In this document: positions 23,740-35,829 of the stretch, one piece after another | How the letters are laid out: each line of letters starts with the position of its first letter | Numbering within the stretch: the stretch's first letter is position 1 | Assembly (NCBI RefSeq): GCF_026151205.1 | Contig: NC_087075.1 | Coordinates: 494,501 to 558,500, forward strand | DNA from: Bolinopsis microptera | Lineage: Eukaryota; Ctenophora; Tentaculata; Lobata; Bolinopsidae | Reading direction: 5' to 3' | DNA: 64,000 nt | Notes under the pieces: model-generated | Told to the model about the DNA's origin: nothing | Seen by the model: the letters and a program-made list of their open reading frames with translations, nothing else | The model's database searches: none | Program-made: the position numbers and the translations under genes

Positions 23740-24800
23740 TTGCTTATCCGAGCCCTTGCGCTTGCAGTAGCGCGCGCCCGCTATGTAAAACAAGGCATCC
23801 CCGCGCCCGCATCGGCGACGATGAGCACATGGTTAGTTAGTATACTTCACTAACCATGTGCTTTCGCGCACTTCGAGCGCGCTTGTTTCACAGTCAAGAA
23901 AAGCACTATCACGAACCCCGATAAGAAGGTTTCGTGCGCGCGTTGCGCCTGTGACTGAAACTCGTCTATGTAGCGCAGGTAGTCTTGGCACTTCTCCCTC
24001 CAGTATGTGCAGTAACCACTTTTCAGGTTTCTATAGTGAATAGTGACAGTGTATAGGGGTTAATTAGGTATAAACCTAAAGTCCAGCTGTACTTACCACC
24101 TACATTCTCCATAAAAGTATGCAAGCTCACCAGGTCTTGTAGCGGCGGATGCACTACTGGGTCGCGAGGCGCGCATCCCAATAATGGCTTCTGTCGCAAC
24201 CACAAATGCAGATCGGCGAGATGCGACGGATGACATCGTGAATCAAACACTGGTCCAAATGAGCGGGAATACGGAGGACAAGGTCGGGTGACGTCATTGT
24301 CACGTGGACTCATAGGCTCATAATCACATGACCTCAGGACCAATCAAGGATCAATTAGTTTCGGCATGGTCGCCCCTGTCCACCGATCATGAGGTGACGT
24401 ACGGACACCTCGTTTACGCAATCAATGTCTGAAAGGCTACACACGTCGCATATGAGGACAAAAAGCGCGGGTAATATTGGCAACACGTAGAGTGGTGCAA
24501 AATCTTGGGTGGGTTCATGCTAGAGACCTTTTTACGCGTGAGGCGGGCGCGCGCTACTGCAAGCGCCAAGGCTCTGGATAGAGCAAAAAAGTTATACCTT
24601 TGTTGGGTTGTAACCACTGCGGTTGCCGTGTTTCATATTTGAGACATGTTGCTTTGCAAATGTCATACCCTTAATTGGCGATTTACCTAACCATGTGGCT
24701 TTCGCGCGCTGCGGGCGCGCTTGTTACCGCCGTTGAGGCGGGCGCGCGTCCACTGCAAGCGGCAAGGGCTCTGGGTAGAGAAATTGACGATGTCAATTCA
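23740..24800. repeat. Repeated GC-rich GCGCGC blocks with a hairpin
   Basis: A block pairing AACCATGTG with CTTTCGCGC and GCGCGCTTGTT occurs near 23853-23886 and 24691-24724. A block of GCGCGC(C/T) with CTGCAAGCG(C/G)CAAG and CTCTGG occurs near 24545-24578 and 24742-24775, and in complement near 23750-23780. Arms AGCACATGGTTAGT (23824-23837) and its perfect complement (23849-23862) form a 14-base hairpin with an 11-base loop. The blocks look like pieces of one repeated element. Confidence 0.5.
24097..24313 (-). CDS. Candidate coding exon (unnamed), weak
   Basis: On the minus strand an ATG at 24313 opens a frame that reaches a strong donor (GTGGTAAGTAC; exon end 24097), giving 72 codons and phase 1. 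The peptide has mixed composition, with words such as SFGPVFDSRCH, HLADLHLWLR and LQDLVSLHTFMENVG, unlike the low-complexity frames nearby. No matching downstream exon was found, and the stretch lies among GC-rich repeats, so it could be part of an element. No function can be assigned. Confidence 0.3.
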
Positions 24801-25164
24801 TGGCAGGTCGGGCGGCACAGTAGCGTTCTCGCCGATCTGCTGTGAGATGCCTTATTAAGTGCGCGCGAGGCACAGTAACGCATCGCTACAAAGTCATACC
24901 GTACTTACTTTACCAAATCATTTGGAGATTTCTGTCGCAAAACTTGAAAATCTGTGTTCACGGCCACAACTCATCAATATTGAATTTGTATACACTTATT
25001 TTTTGTTTGTATCCACGTCGTGATCCCCCACTGTCGTTTTGCTATAGTAAATTTACGAGGCCCCTATGAGTTTCAACGATACAGGGGAGGCCGCGCACGT
25101 ATCCGGTGGTTCATACATACGTTGAAAAAACTTTTATAAAATTTTGTACCAGATCTTTATTTTT

Positions 25165-25335
25165 TAAGGAAAAAAGGGAGACCCCCAACCCTTGTAGCTG
25201 AGACACCTCACTGCGAGTAGACCAAAGTGGCTTCGCTTGTGAAAGATGTATCAACTACCCGCCGTGGCGGTGAATTGGATGTTTTCCCTGTTGATCATTC
25301 CGTCCGCAAAAATTTTACTTACTATAAAATTAGCT
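25165..25335 (+). repeat. Dispersed repeat copy, pair of 8510-8680
   Basis: It shares GACCCC(C)AACCCTTGTAG, the CACCTCAC block, GGCGG(T) and TTCGTCCG(A/C)AAAA in the same order as 8510-8680. This copy is in clean sequence and probably represents the true form better. A 131-codon open frame begins inside it (25227-25622) but has no recognisable domain and is not called as a gene. Confidence 0.6.
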
Positions 25336-25629
25336 ACATTGAAATTATTTATAAAATGTACATAAACAAACTAAACGACCTCATAGCTCGTCTTTTGAGG
25401 TATGAGATTGAAAAATATGTCATTCAGTTGACCATTGTTAATGGTTTGGCCCTGCGCGCGCTTCTTCGTAGCCTTTGCAGCATCCGAGGAGAAAGCGGCG
25501 CGCGCTACTTCGAAGAAAATTTAGCGAGTATCATCCGTCAAGTCATCAGTCCAAGGTGTGGCTTTTTGTTTCCTCTGATGCCCTTAAGTGCTATAAGTGG
25601 GCTCGTAGCAGATCGAACCTGAATCGTAT

Positions 25630-26770
25630 TCTGATGTATTTTGCTGGCTCTTAGCTTCTTATTGTTAGGCTATCCTTTCAGATATAGTAGACGATCTACA
25701 AACAAAGGGCAGAGTGGGCCCATACCTCGGATGTTGTTAAGACTATTGGGAACAAAGGGACTCTTTCTCTGACTGAAGTACTTTTTTTTATAGAGATCTT
25801 TCTTTCTTTCTCATGCGCAATGTAAATAATTACAAATATTTATTTTGTTTTAGTTTAGTTGAGGTTTTAAATCATAGTTTAAAATTTGTCATGTTTCATG
25901 GCAGAGAGATATCATGTGTATATAGTAGTAAGATGTGTTAGGGTTCATCTCGATTTTGGCGGGTAGCAAGTGCTTTTTAGACTTTTATCCAGTGGCTTAA
26001 ATGAATTTGAGTCGCAATTAGGATGAGTGCTCGATTTTTATCGAATTTTTTTCCTGCTTTGCGAGCAAAAGATCGTAGGGAAATAAAGTAAATCGGGTTT
26101 GGATATATGAGTGCAAAATTCGGTCGTTTGATGTGAGAACACTTTTGTTAAAACTTCAATGAAGCTGAGATATAGCAAAGCTGCACGTTTTTTTATCTGC
26201 AAACACACTTTTTTAGAAATTTTACGCGTATCCTCTAAATCACCGAATTTGTCAATTTGAGGTATCCCCATCAAAACAAAGGCAATTAGAACTCCTTAGT
26301 TGAAAAAGAGCATCCATTTGGTTATCCTCACTCCCTCTAAATAGCATGTTGGGTTTTGTCCTTACAAACAAGCATTCTTTGATTGCCCTCACACTCAGAT
26401 AGAATCGTAACTGTCTACATGCTAACAGAAGTCCCCCCGGTGTATGTGGAAATCAAAATCATATCAACCATACTCTAACCTGCAACTCGAGGCTAGTTTC
26501 TCTTTGCCACAATTCACTAAGAAATAAAATAGCTGCAAACTTCCTAATCCACTGTTTGCAAAGACGTTTGAAACAGAACCCCAGCTTCTATCCGTTCCTC
26601 ACACACTTGGAACTATCTACTGGAACAAATAGGACAGGTTGTAGCAAGACCAGTCATCAGTGCGAGATCGTTTGGTCGCCGCTGGACAGGCATTCACAGA
26701 TGTAAAGGGCGTACTTCACCCTCAAGCCCGGTCCAACAGTGACAAGAGCATCACACAGATGTACCAATCT
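25630..26770. other. No gene recognised
   Basis: AT-rich intergenic or intronic sequence. It has no splice-supported exon, no clear repeat and no RNA gene. Confidence 0.4.
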
Positions 26771-26779
26771 CACGAGAAA

Positions 26780-26965
26780 GCAAAAAAAAGTGAGTTACAA
26801 TGACAGAGTCCTCAATGTTGAAATATGGCTACCTTCAAGCCACTGGTGTTCAGTACTAAGGAGGATTGGCAACTGTTCGGCTTCACCAGGTTCTAAAACA
26901 TCTCGCTGAAAAGATCAGCCTAAAGAAAGGCCAACGTATTGTGATGTGATGTCATTTGTCGACGC
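26780..26965 (+). pseudogene. Possible decayed LINE RT C-terminal fragment
   Basis: With one frame change the translation gives YNDRVLNVEIWPLQAT...QY followed by a leucine-rich helix. This resembles the Y-x-x-R-L-x-x-L-x-L-x-P-L-x-x-R-R pattern in the C-terminal domain of LINE ORF2 proteins. It lies about 600 bases upstream of the second 3' tail of the RNase H-bearing LINE (27585-27855) and may belong to the same insertion. The call rests on a single motif. Confidence 0.3.
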
Positions 26966-27584
26966 AGACTCGCGTTTTGATCTACTCAGAACTGTAATAA
27001 TCTCTATCAGGGGGTACAAGAGTAACCAGAACCCTTCCACCCTTCGGCCAATAAAGTGATTTGGACCTTAACCTGATCAAACCACTCTTAAAACCCTAAA
27101 AGGTCATGGCGTGCTCTAGTTGGTTGGGTCTAAACTGCTTTTTGTTGTGATTGTGATTAGTGGATTTTTATATTTATTATTACAAAGGGTTTTATTTTTA
27201 TTTTTTTACTCAGTTTTAATTTGTACCATTTTTACAGAATTTTATATGGCGTCATTGTATATTATGTGTATACTTGTTTGATATTTTTAATATATAGTTA
27301 GATTAAAAAAAAAAAAATTTGAGGGGAGGGGTGCCCAAAGGGGAGGGGTCGCCTAGCAACAGGGGAGGGCACATTTTTTGGCTGGGCCCCCAACAGGGCA
27401 AACGTTACGGCCACTGTTCCACGTATATGCGAAATAGTAATAATATATGGAATGCGCTGCTGCGCCAGAGAAGTACAAGTGAAGAAAATGCATCAAAATG
27501 CATCAAAACAGGTTAACCTCAAAACTTTGGTGCTCAATTTCTCAGGAGTGCAGGGTCAGGTTTTGATGCGGTTTTTTTTTCTAC

Positions 27585-27855
27585 TTATTCCTCTCCTCGG
27601 GGATGTTGCCCCGGTTGCCTGTCGGGTCAATAAAGCAGTCAAAGCATCAGGATGTTATGTTGTGCATTCTCAACCACCAAATGTGGGAAAACTCCACGAA
27701 AGAACAATAACAGATCTAAAGAGACAACTTAACAACATTGGAAATTAGACTTCTATTTGTTTATATATTTATAAAGCGTATCTTATTGCCACACGTATGG
27801 GGCCTGTTAAATATTTATTTAAATTATTAAGCTATTTTAGATTTAATAATAAAAT
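27585..27855 (+). mobile_element. 3' tail of the RNase H-bearing LINE, second copy
   Basis: Matches 22365-22660 block by block: CGGGTCAATAAA, AGCATCA, GTTATGTTGTGCATT, CAAATGTGG, CGATCTAAAGAGACA-like, CTTAACAACAT and the ATTTTAGATTTAATAATAA end. Both copies are in plus orientation and end at the same point, as expected for the 3' end of a LINE. No coding sequence is intact. Confidence 0.65.
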
Positions 27856-27859
27856 CCTC

Positions 27860-28435
27860 GCCAGTAGCATTTTCCATGTGTGATAATGAAATAGTATATG
27901 TTTCCCCTCTGGCCTTAGTATTGGCTGCTGGACCTACGTTGCAGGAGGACATTTCCGTTCTTTGGCTGTGGCGTAAACGTTTGCATATAGTGCGCCCCTC
28001 CCATCTCAAAGTTGAAAGGTAACATTGGACAAATAAGGTGACTTTAATGGATCTGTGTTTAAAATCAAAAAAATCGTGTTTCTAGAGCAATTTTTCCATA
28101 AGTTAAGTTTTCAATTGTCCCACCATCTTAAGGTGGTGTGGCGGCCTTTGGTGCACTTATATATGTTTCAGGGAAAATTACAGACCAAATATTAATATTA
28201 GGAATATAATCAAAAGCTAGGCGAAGTAAAATGTTTTGGAGGATTTTTATAATCATTTACAGTTCACTGAGTAGGGTTGTTTCATTCCAGGATTTTTGAT
28301 TCGCTAAAAAGAATAATGCAGCATCTGTTCTGTCTTGAATGTTGTACAGACGGAAACTGGTTTAAAAATCATTAACTAATTTCGACAGTAGCATCTTTTT
28401 TGTGATAAACTATATCTAGAATACCAGTTGGTCAA
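27860..28435. other. No gene recognised
   Basis: Sequence between the LINE tail and AS-LINE copy 3. A 60-codon minus-strand frame at 27827-28009 has mixed composition but lacks a start, splice sites or a recognisable motif, so it is not called. The true 5' end of copy 3 may lie within this stretch. Confidence 0.4.
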
Positions 28436-28439
28436 GGTA

Positions 28440-30062
28440 CATTACAATTGAGCTATCGAAGGGAATTCTGTCTAAATTCCCCGCAACGGCTCTTGTCCTA
28501 CTGATAAATGTTTCAATTGTTAAACTTATTAAGAGGAATGATAGTCTTCGTCGGCAAATTTCTTTTCTCTATAAACAATTATCAGAAGTGACAGTGCACT
28601 CAAAGTTCCCCTCAGCGATGGTTCCACTTATCCTGTGTTGCCCCAGGAACCTGTCCACTGTGATCTGTCTAACAATGTTCCCTCAGTATATGTCTCTCGC
28701 ATCTTGTTTGAGTTAACCCAAGAGCTATCCAAATTAGCAGAAGAAGTGAAACATTCAGCAGAAATTTTCCAATTTGGAAAATTCCCAAACTCTGTAAATG
28801 TGACAAGATGTGACCATCTCTATCAATCCATACCAAGATTTGAGTTCGAGGAGTTTTCAGTTTGTTGTCACTCGCCAAGTTAGATATAGAAACCCACTAT
28901 ACTCATAAGTGTGTGAGAATAGGCAGTTGCATAATCGGGGGCTTTCCCTACGCTTACAATGGAGGCTTTCATAACACAAGGCCAGTAGCAGACAACCATA
29001 CCTAAAGTCTAGTTTAGGACGCTTACGCTCACAGTTCCCAAAATGGAAGTCAATAGTGCTATGATTACCAAGTATAGAAAATGGTCAGCAAGGAATTCCC
29101 TTTCACTCGGATGGTCGAGATGGTCAATTTCACCAGGCTTTGAATCCCACCATTCTCTTTGGGTAACTAGTTCCTAAGCTTCAGATCCCAAAACTTAGAG
29201 CTCATATTGGCTGACCTCACCTTCCCATGGTGGAATAATGAATATGACCAGACAATCCCAGGACAGCTTTGAACACAGCCTCTTCCTGGACAGTCTGATA
29301 CCATGCGAAGAATAAGCTACTCTGCGCCTAATGATGGCAGCGCAACCTTATCTACTCTGTCTGATAGTTTCCAGTCAAGTTAAGAACACTGTTAACTCGG
29401 CCCCTAAGACTAGATCAATAGAACATTCTGGAACAATCTTGTGTGTTTACTGAGCTCTGTATGTTCTCCAAATTAGATGGGAGGGAAATAAGCTTCGTCC
29501 AAACATATGAGGCGCATGTATTCAGCTTTACCTGGTGCCAGCCAATGCATTTCAATGATCGGTTTCAATCAGGATGCAAGAAAAGGACACTCTACGACCA
29601 ATCATGGACAAAGCATTGTACTTAGTGTGGTACAAATGGGACCGTGGACCTATACTGAACAGCCTCGCAAACATGAGGACTAAACTTCTGTGCCCTGATA
29701 GTTTTCTGTGATGCTCTTTAGAGCTCTTGGACGTTACAAAAACCAATTGTATTGAAAAACTTGTTACTTTTCCTTCACAAGTGGGCCACCTGGAGCTGTT
29801 ATTAAAATTGTCAACTTATTACTGGGAGAGGTTTCTCAGAAACAAGGTCTATACAACAACTGATATCATTGAGTGTATTTCAAATCTGCAAAGAAAATAC
29901 CCTATGTAAATAGCTCTCAACCGAGACAATTCGTTTCTTGTTTAGTGATAAGAAAGGCTTTAGAATTTCGTAATTTAGTAGTTATGGAGAGGATAATGTC
30001 CATCTCATGATGATGGCATAGTTATATTAGCAAGCCATCTTGACGTATCATGCACACATTAG
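28440..30062 (+). pseudogene. AS-LINE ORF1 copy 3: coiled-coil-like N-terminus, AlkB, SGNH
   Basis: About 28450-28620 reads with an open frame including LIKRNDSLRRQISFLYKQLSE, a heptad-like helix. After a frame change, 28635-28850 gives an acidic and helical stretch (ILFELTQELSKLAEEVKHSAE) that runs into the start of the AlkB region (KFPNSVN). AlkB homology follows at about 28850-29340 and SGNH at about 29430-30062, ending near ATCATGCACACAT. Multiple frameshifts break the protein. The copy shows that a full ORF1 begins well upstream of AlkB with a predicted coiled coil, as in many LINE ORF1 proteins. Confidence 0.75.
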
Positions 30063-30212
30063 CATACTGCTGAATACTGACATAACACTCCTACATCAGT
30101 TTGATTTTTTACGTACGACATCCAGACAAAATACAACCTGCTTTTATTCTGTTTTTTAGTTTAAAACACAACTTTACAACTTTTATTCATTCCATTGTGA
30201 ATTAATAAGATT

Positions 30213-33190
30213 ACAAGGACAAATATTATTAATGCTGCTGATAGGTTCACATCCTCTGCATTTGGTCATTGAATTCAAGGAGGGATTCTCAATTTAGCCT
30301 ATTAGTAATGAACTTCCCAACTTAGTAGTGTCATAAATTAGACATACTTTCCCTAAATGAGCTGAATCTTAATGTTACTTATTGACACTGGACACCATAA
30401 AATATTCCTTCTCTTAACCTTATGCGATGCGGAAAGGGCCATAACAGTTCTAGGGGTGGTGTAGCTTTAATGATAAACAAAAACTAGCTTTACACAGAAT
30501 TTAGTTATGGATAGAATTGCTTGATAACCATTGAAGGCATGATGGGTGAAGCTTTAGAATTGCAAGCTCAATGTTTGCTGCTTCTATCGCTCTGGATATT
30601 ATTGCAGTGTTGATAACTTTATTGAATACATTCATTTTTGCATGAAAAAATTGTATGGGAAAAAGGTTATCTGGGATTGGGGATATAAACATGACACAAG
30701 ACTATATCTCATCAACCAGTTACAGAAAATTAGATATGACTTGTGATGTTACAATCTAGTTCAAAACAATTCAAGGGTTAACTAGTGTTGCTAAAGTGGA
30801 GACAAATGTTACCCCAGATACTATTGAGGTAAATATTCACTAACTGTTATGCAGATTTTTGTCCAATCTTCTGTTCTTGTTGACGTATGAGCTCATCAAG
30901 CTATTATGTGTGAGATAGATTGTAAAAGTAACCTATAGTCCTAAATTTGAGAAGGTTGAAAATTAGAAATCTTGTAAACGTAAGGTTAAACAATTCTTAG
31001 ACTATCTAGACACCGTTTCTGATTCAGTCCATATTGGAAAGTACAGTTGTTGAAGCTTATCACAGCTGGCCTTTGTAATCATATTTGAACAGGCATATGC
31101 AGCCTTCTTCCCTTGCAAGACCAAAGAAGGCATTGAAAAGTTATACATAAAACTTTATGAACTTTTATCTTGCCATTAATTCATACTCATTTTCTTCTAA
31201 AAGACATTCCGTAAAGAAGGTTAAGAGTGACAATGGAATGCAATATAATGTGGTTACATGTAGCAAAGTATAAAGTGGTAATGAGGCTGGGCTTGTACAA
31301 GATTCAGAGAAATATTAGAAATAAATTTAGCTAAACCTGCAAAAAGGCTAATGTAAATCGATGATCTACAAGTTAAAAAGTGCCAAGATGATCTTAAAGG
31401 ATAGGAAAACTATCAATGGCATCAAATAGGACCCTGGTACAACTAATTGTCAAACTATCAATGAGAATGATCTGAGCTATTTAACTTTCAATTTTGCAAA
31501 TGTTGGATCAAGATTACAAAATCAGGCCCCCACTATTGAAAGGAGTTAGTTTTGACTGATTTTTTACTCTAGAACTTCTCATATCTCATTTGATTGATTC
31601 CAAGAAATAAATGAAACTGTATCCTAATGTATGTCGAAATCGCTCAGCATGACAAGGCCTCATGTGACAATGTGCCCTCTATTTTTCACGTAAGCAAGGC
31701 TGTACCACACATAGTAGAGCACGGCACCACATTGTCAATCTGATCCTTAATACAGGTGTTGTACCAACCCTTTGTAAAAAAGCTAGAGTACTCCATCCTT
31801 AGTCATGGAATGAAAAGTGATCCTAATATTTACAGGCCAATATCCATCCTTCACTTGTTTTTTTTTTAGGAAAACTTATAGAATACTTTGCGGCAAGCAA
31901 ACTCACTGATTAAGGGAAGAGAACAAACCTTTTCATCAGGCATCAATATGGCTTTCGGAAAAATCTCTCACAAAATTATTGATGTACGATCTGGATGGAC
32001 GAAATTTATATGAGTAACTCTAAGTATTATAAACCAGGAATCACCCTTTCTTGATCTTAGAAGGCTTTTGACACAGTGAAATCATGAAATATGCTCAAAA
32101 TTGGCATATTATGGAATTGGAGGCATTGCTTTAACCTGGTTGTTTAGAATTCTTATCTTGTAGATATCAATGCACTAAGGTAATCAATGGCAATCTAAGC
32201 TCATTTTAGAAGTTCTGAGTGGTGTACACAAGGAAGCATCATTGGGCCTATATATTTAGTATCTTCATAAAATGACCTCATTATGCCTGTAACCTATCTA
32301 AGCCTTTCTATTTGCAGATGTTGGTGCACTATTCTTTGATTCAAACCTGCTGAAGCACATTTTAAACATGAAAATGAACTTATGACAATCTTTAAATAAT
32401 GGCTCAGTGTATAAAGATCTTCATGAAAGAAGATGAAAATTCCTATTGTTTTGATTCTGTTGACCATCATGATGAAATAACCATTGATTGTAAGGAGGTA
32501 ACTTTACAAATCAAGGGGTGCAAAGAGGACAATATCTTGGGCCTCATTCTTGATAGTAATTAAACTTCCAAAAGCCATGTAGATTATTTTATTGGAGGTC
32601 ATGAAGACGAATTGGAGCCAGGTAAGAAGTATAGCCACTGCTACCCATTTAAATATAGGAAAATGTTGCCCAATCGCAACTAATGTTGCCACAAATTCGA
32701 TTATTTAGACACGATATGATTGTAGAGTGAGCAAGACGAAACTTGCTGAACTGTCATCTGTACTAAAAGGTAGCCAAAATAGTCTCATCGTTCCAAAAAC
32801 AGAGAGCAGCTTAATGGTTTATAGAGACAATGAAATGGTTACCACTCCATCTTAGACGACAACTCCTTCTGTCAAATTATGTTTAGAATCATCCATGACA
32901 ATGTCCTCAAACTTTATGAACACATTTAGTTACATATCAGGAGGTAGAGGAGCGGCGAAAGCTGCATCCTTTATGTCAATAGCTCAACATCACATAATAA
33001 TCTTTCAATTCTTGGGGCAAATGTTGGGAATATGTTCCAAAAACAGATCTACGGAATCTGCCCGTTGGTAAAAGCTGTAGTTGTTTCGTATAGATAACAG
33101 CTTACTATTCATCTAGAACATAGACCTAATTATACGTCGACAATTTCATATGACAATTTTTTACACTGCATCTTAGTCGCCGATAACTAG
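30213..33190 (+). pseudogene. AS-LINE ORF2 copy 3 (endonuclease and RT), frameshifted
   Basis: Full-length homology to the 991-codon ORF2 with dozens of single-base indels. The start codon has become AAGGACAAAT. The reverse transcriptase box reads FADV rather than FADD (about 32308-32325). The match continues to the stop region at about 33190. The remaining sequence is close to the intact copy wherever indels are ignored, which argues for either a very recent copy with sequencing errors or an unusual indel-biased decay. Confidence 0.8.
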
Positions 33191-34110
33191 TAACTTCAAA
33201 AATTCTTTTATTGAGGCATATAGAATTGATGTATCAGAAAAAGATATTCCTTTTTTTACCTTACCACTTCTGATTGATTTTGCACTTGGACTGAATGTTT
33301 TAACTGGAGAAAGGGTTCCCAACAGTTGGGAGTTTGATAAACACTTTATATTTATTGAACCTATTATACTTAGTGGTAGTTTTATAGACCCAACATTTAC
33401 AATTTTATTTAAACTTACATACTTTGTTTTTTTTTGGTGACTGTATCACCCAGTTTTTAACATTTGATATGGTACAGTTTATTGACGGTCACATTGACAG
33501 AATGGTTTGTTATATTCTAATATAATATTCTAGTTATTTTATTTATTTACAACAGACGACAACTTCATGTTTTTTCTTCTTATATTAGATACTCTATCTC
33601 TTGTACAGACTTTTTTTACAAGGTACATGGAACAAATGATACTCAAATTTAGGCATTATTATGCCTAAATATTTCACTTGCATTAGGCTTAGTAATTTAT
33701 TCTTGGTCTACAGATGTTCAAATGTTTATTAATTGTTGTATGAAGTAAGGTTATAACGAGGTTATTTTAATTTGCTTGGGTATTATATTGGACTAGGTAT
33801 TGAGGTTTAATGATGATAATGATTTGATTTCTATTTAAAATTACACTATGTGGTTGGGGCATTTTGCCATAGTAAAATATGGTTTACTACTCATATTATC
33901 ATATTATTGATTGGTATTCGATTTCTGATTATTTCTCTAGGGATATGATTATTTTATCTCATTTGGCTTTAGGTAGGGTGCCGCTAAAAGAACGGATTTT
34001 CAGGAAGCATCCCGTGCACAGTGCTTGGTCTACCTATATATTTAAATTATTAAACCATTCATTTCTGTATGTGCGCGAAAATTTATTTCAATCAAACTCT
34101 TCAGCCAAAT

Positions 34111-34845
34111 AAATAATTATTCATCTAGTCTGGACTTTGTCCTTCATATTATATATCTCTTAGATTGATGGGTCCTTGTAAGTACTATTTATCAAAAAAT
34201 TATACCTGTCACTTTCCCGCATATTTGCAACCATTTCAAGGCCACTCAAGGTTAAGGAAATAGCCACAAGGACCTTATATGTTTTGTAAGCTCTCAATCT
34301 TACAAAAGCAAGCTCTAAACGCTTTTGCTATGAACGTTTACTTTAGGGACCCATTTCCAAATGGAATCATATTCCTCTGCTATACTTGAGATAGAGATTA
34401 ATTTCTGAGTTCAAAAGCCAAATTGACCTCTACATGTGGGATAAAAATTCTGCCGGAGGGACTCTGATTATGATATAGATTATTCTCTCGAGGGAGATAG
34501 AGATCGCATGTGAGGGCTGTCTACCTAATGCTAACAATATGTTCATAGAGCTTAAATCCCTGTTGTCTGTTATTTCTCTTCTCATTTAGTGCATAATCCC
34601 TTCATGGATTTCGCTTTATTATATGATTGATTGCTTTTGATATTTTTGTGTGATTCTTTTGATATCTATTTGAAATTCACGATTCGTGGGCCCATACTTG
34701 TGCAGGGGTGCATTTTGCTCTCACATCTGTGTTTTGGTGGACCTCAGGTCCTTTGAATTTCATACATTTTGTACTAGAAAATTCTGATTTTATCGGAGTT
34801 ACTTTTGAGAGATTTATTGTTATTCATTCATTGTGTAATTTGGTT
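34111..34845. other. Unique spacer between two tail-to-tail AS-LINE copies
   Basis: About 0.73 kb separates the 3' end of copy 3 from the 3' end of copy 4. No gene or repeat was recognised. Confidence 0.5.
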
Positions 34846-35829
34846 ATGTTTTTGATTGACATAAATTTTCGTGGCACATACAGAATGAAATGGTTAATAA
34901 TTTAATATTTATGTAGACCAAGGTTGTGCACGGGATGCTTCCTGGAAGAATTCATTTCTTTTAGCGGGGCACCCTACCTAAAGCAAAATTGAGTTTAATA
35001 ATTATATTCCTAGAGAAATATCAAACTCGAATACCAATCAAATCAATTATGATATATAGGAGTTAGTAACCATATTTACCTATGCAACATGCCCACCCCC
35101 ATATAGTGTAAATTATATAGAATCAACTTCCATCTTCCATCATTAAACTCTCGTCAATATAATAGAATGCAACATTAAATCACTTCTTTATACCTTCTGT
35201 CATACACCACCAACAAACCCATTCTCAACATAACACCTATACAACATACAAATCCTACATCATATCCCACCAAAATCTTCACCATCATTCACCATATATA
35301 AACAAATACACATTCAATAACAAATTATACCCCTCTCAATATAACAAACACAATAATAAAAACCCACACACAAAGCGCACAGCTCTCTACTAATCCTTAT
35401 TTAACAAATTAAATATCAACTATCTATACACCTCCACCATATCTAAACAAACCAATTCAATGATTTCGACAATAACACTTCTCCACATAAATCACAAATG
35501 ATAAAAACAGTGACTGATCACACACGTCAACCACCCCCATACCACCACTACCTCACTCCGCAATAAATAAGTACATAAAATTAAAAGTGGTGACTATACA
35601 ACTACCCAAGCTTAAAACTAGGTCATCTCTCTTCTCTTCTCGCCTCGCCTCTAGTCTCTCACCTACACTGTGCGACCCTTCTCCAGTTAAAACATGTCAG
35701 TACATTGTGCAACATCCAATCAAAATGTAAAGGTGGTAAAAAAGGGGCAAATCTTTCGATACATCAATTATATATGCCTCAGATTTATAAGAAATAGGTC
35801 CAGATACCTTAGTAATCGTCGACTATGGA

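Larger units (their letters stand above)
28440..34110 (+). mobile_element. AS-LINE copy 3 (type A), near full length, indel-riddled
   Basis: The whole element is recognisable in order: ORF1 N-terminus (from about 28440), AlkB, SGNH, spacer, ORF2 and a 3' UTR ending about 34110 after CTGTATGTGCGCGAAAA. It follows the type-A copy at 59 kb closely, but one-base insertions and deletions occur every 10-20 bases with comparatively few substitutions. This pattern is more like an uncorrected long read than an old pseudogene. It is the only type-A copy here that retains the ORF1 N-terminal region. Confidence 0.85.

Noticed and set aside
25227..25622. 131-codon open frame
   Set aside because: Starts within a dispersed repeat, no recognisable domain and no conservation evidence in its other copy (8510-8680).
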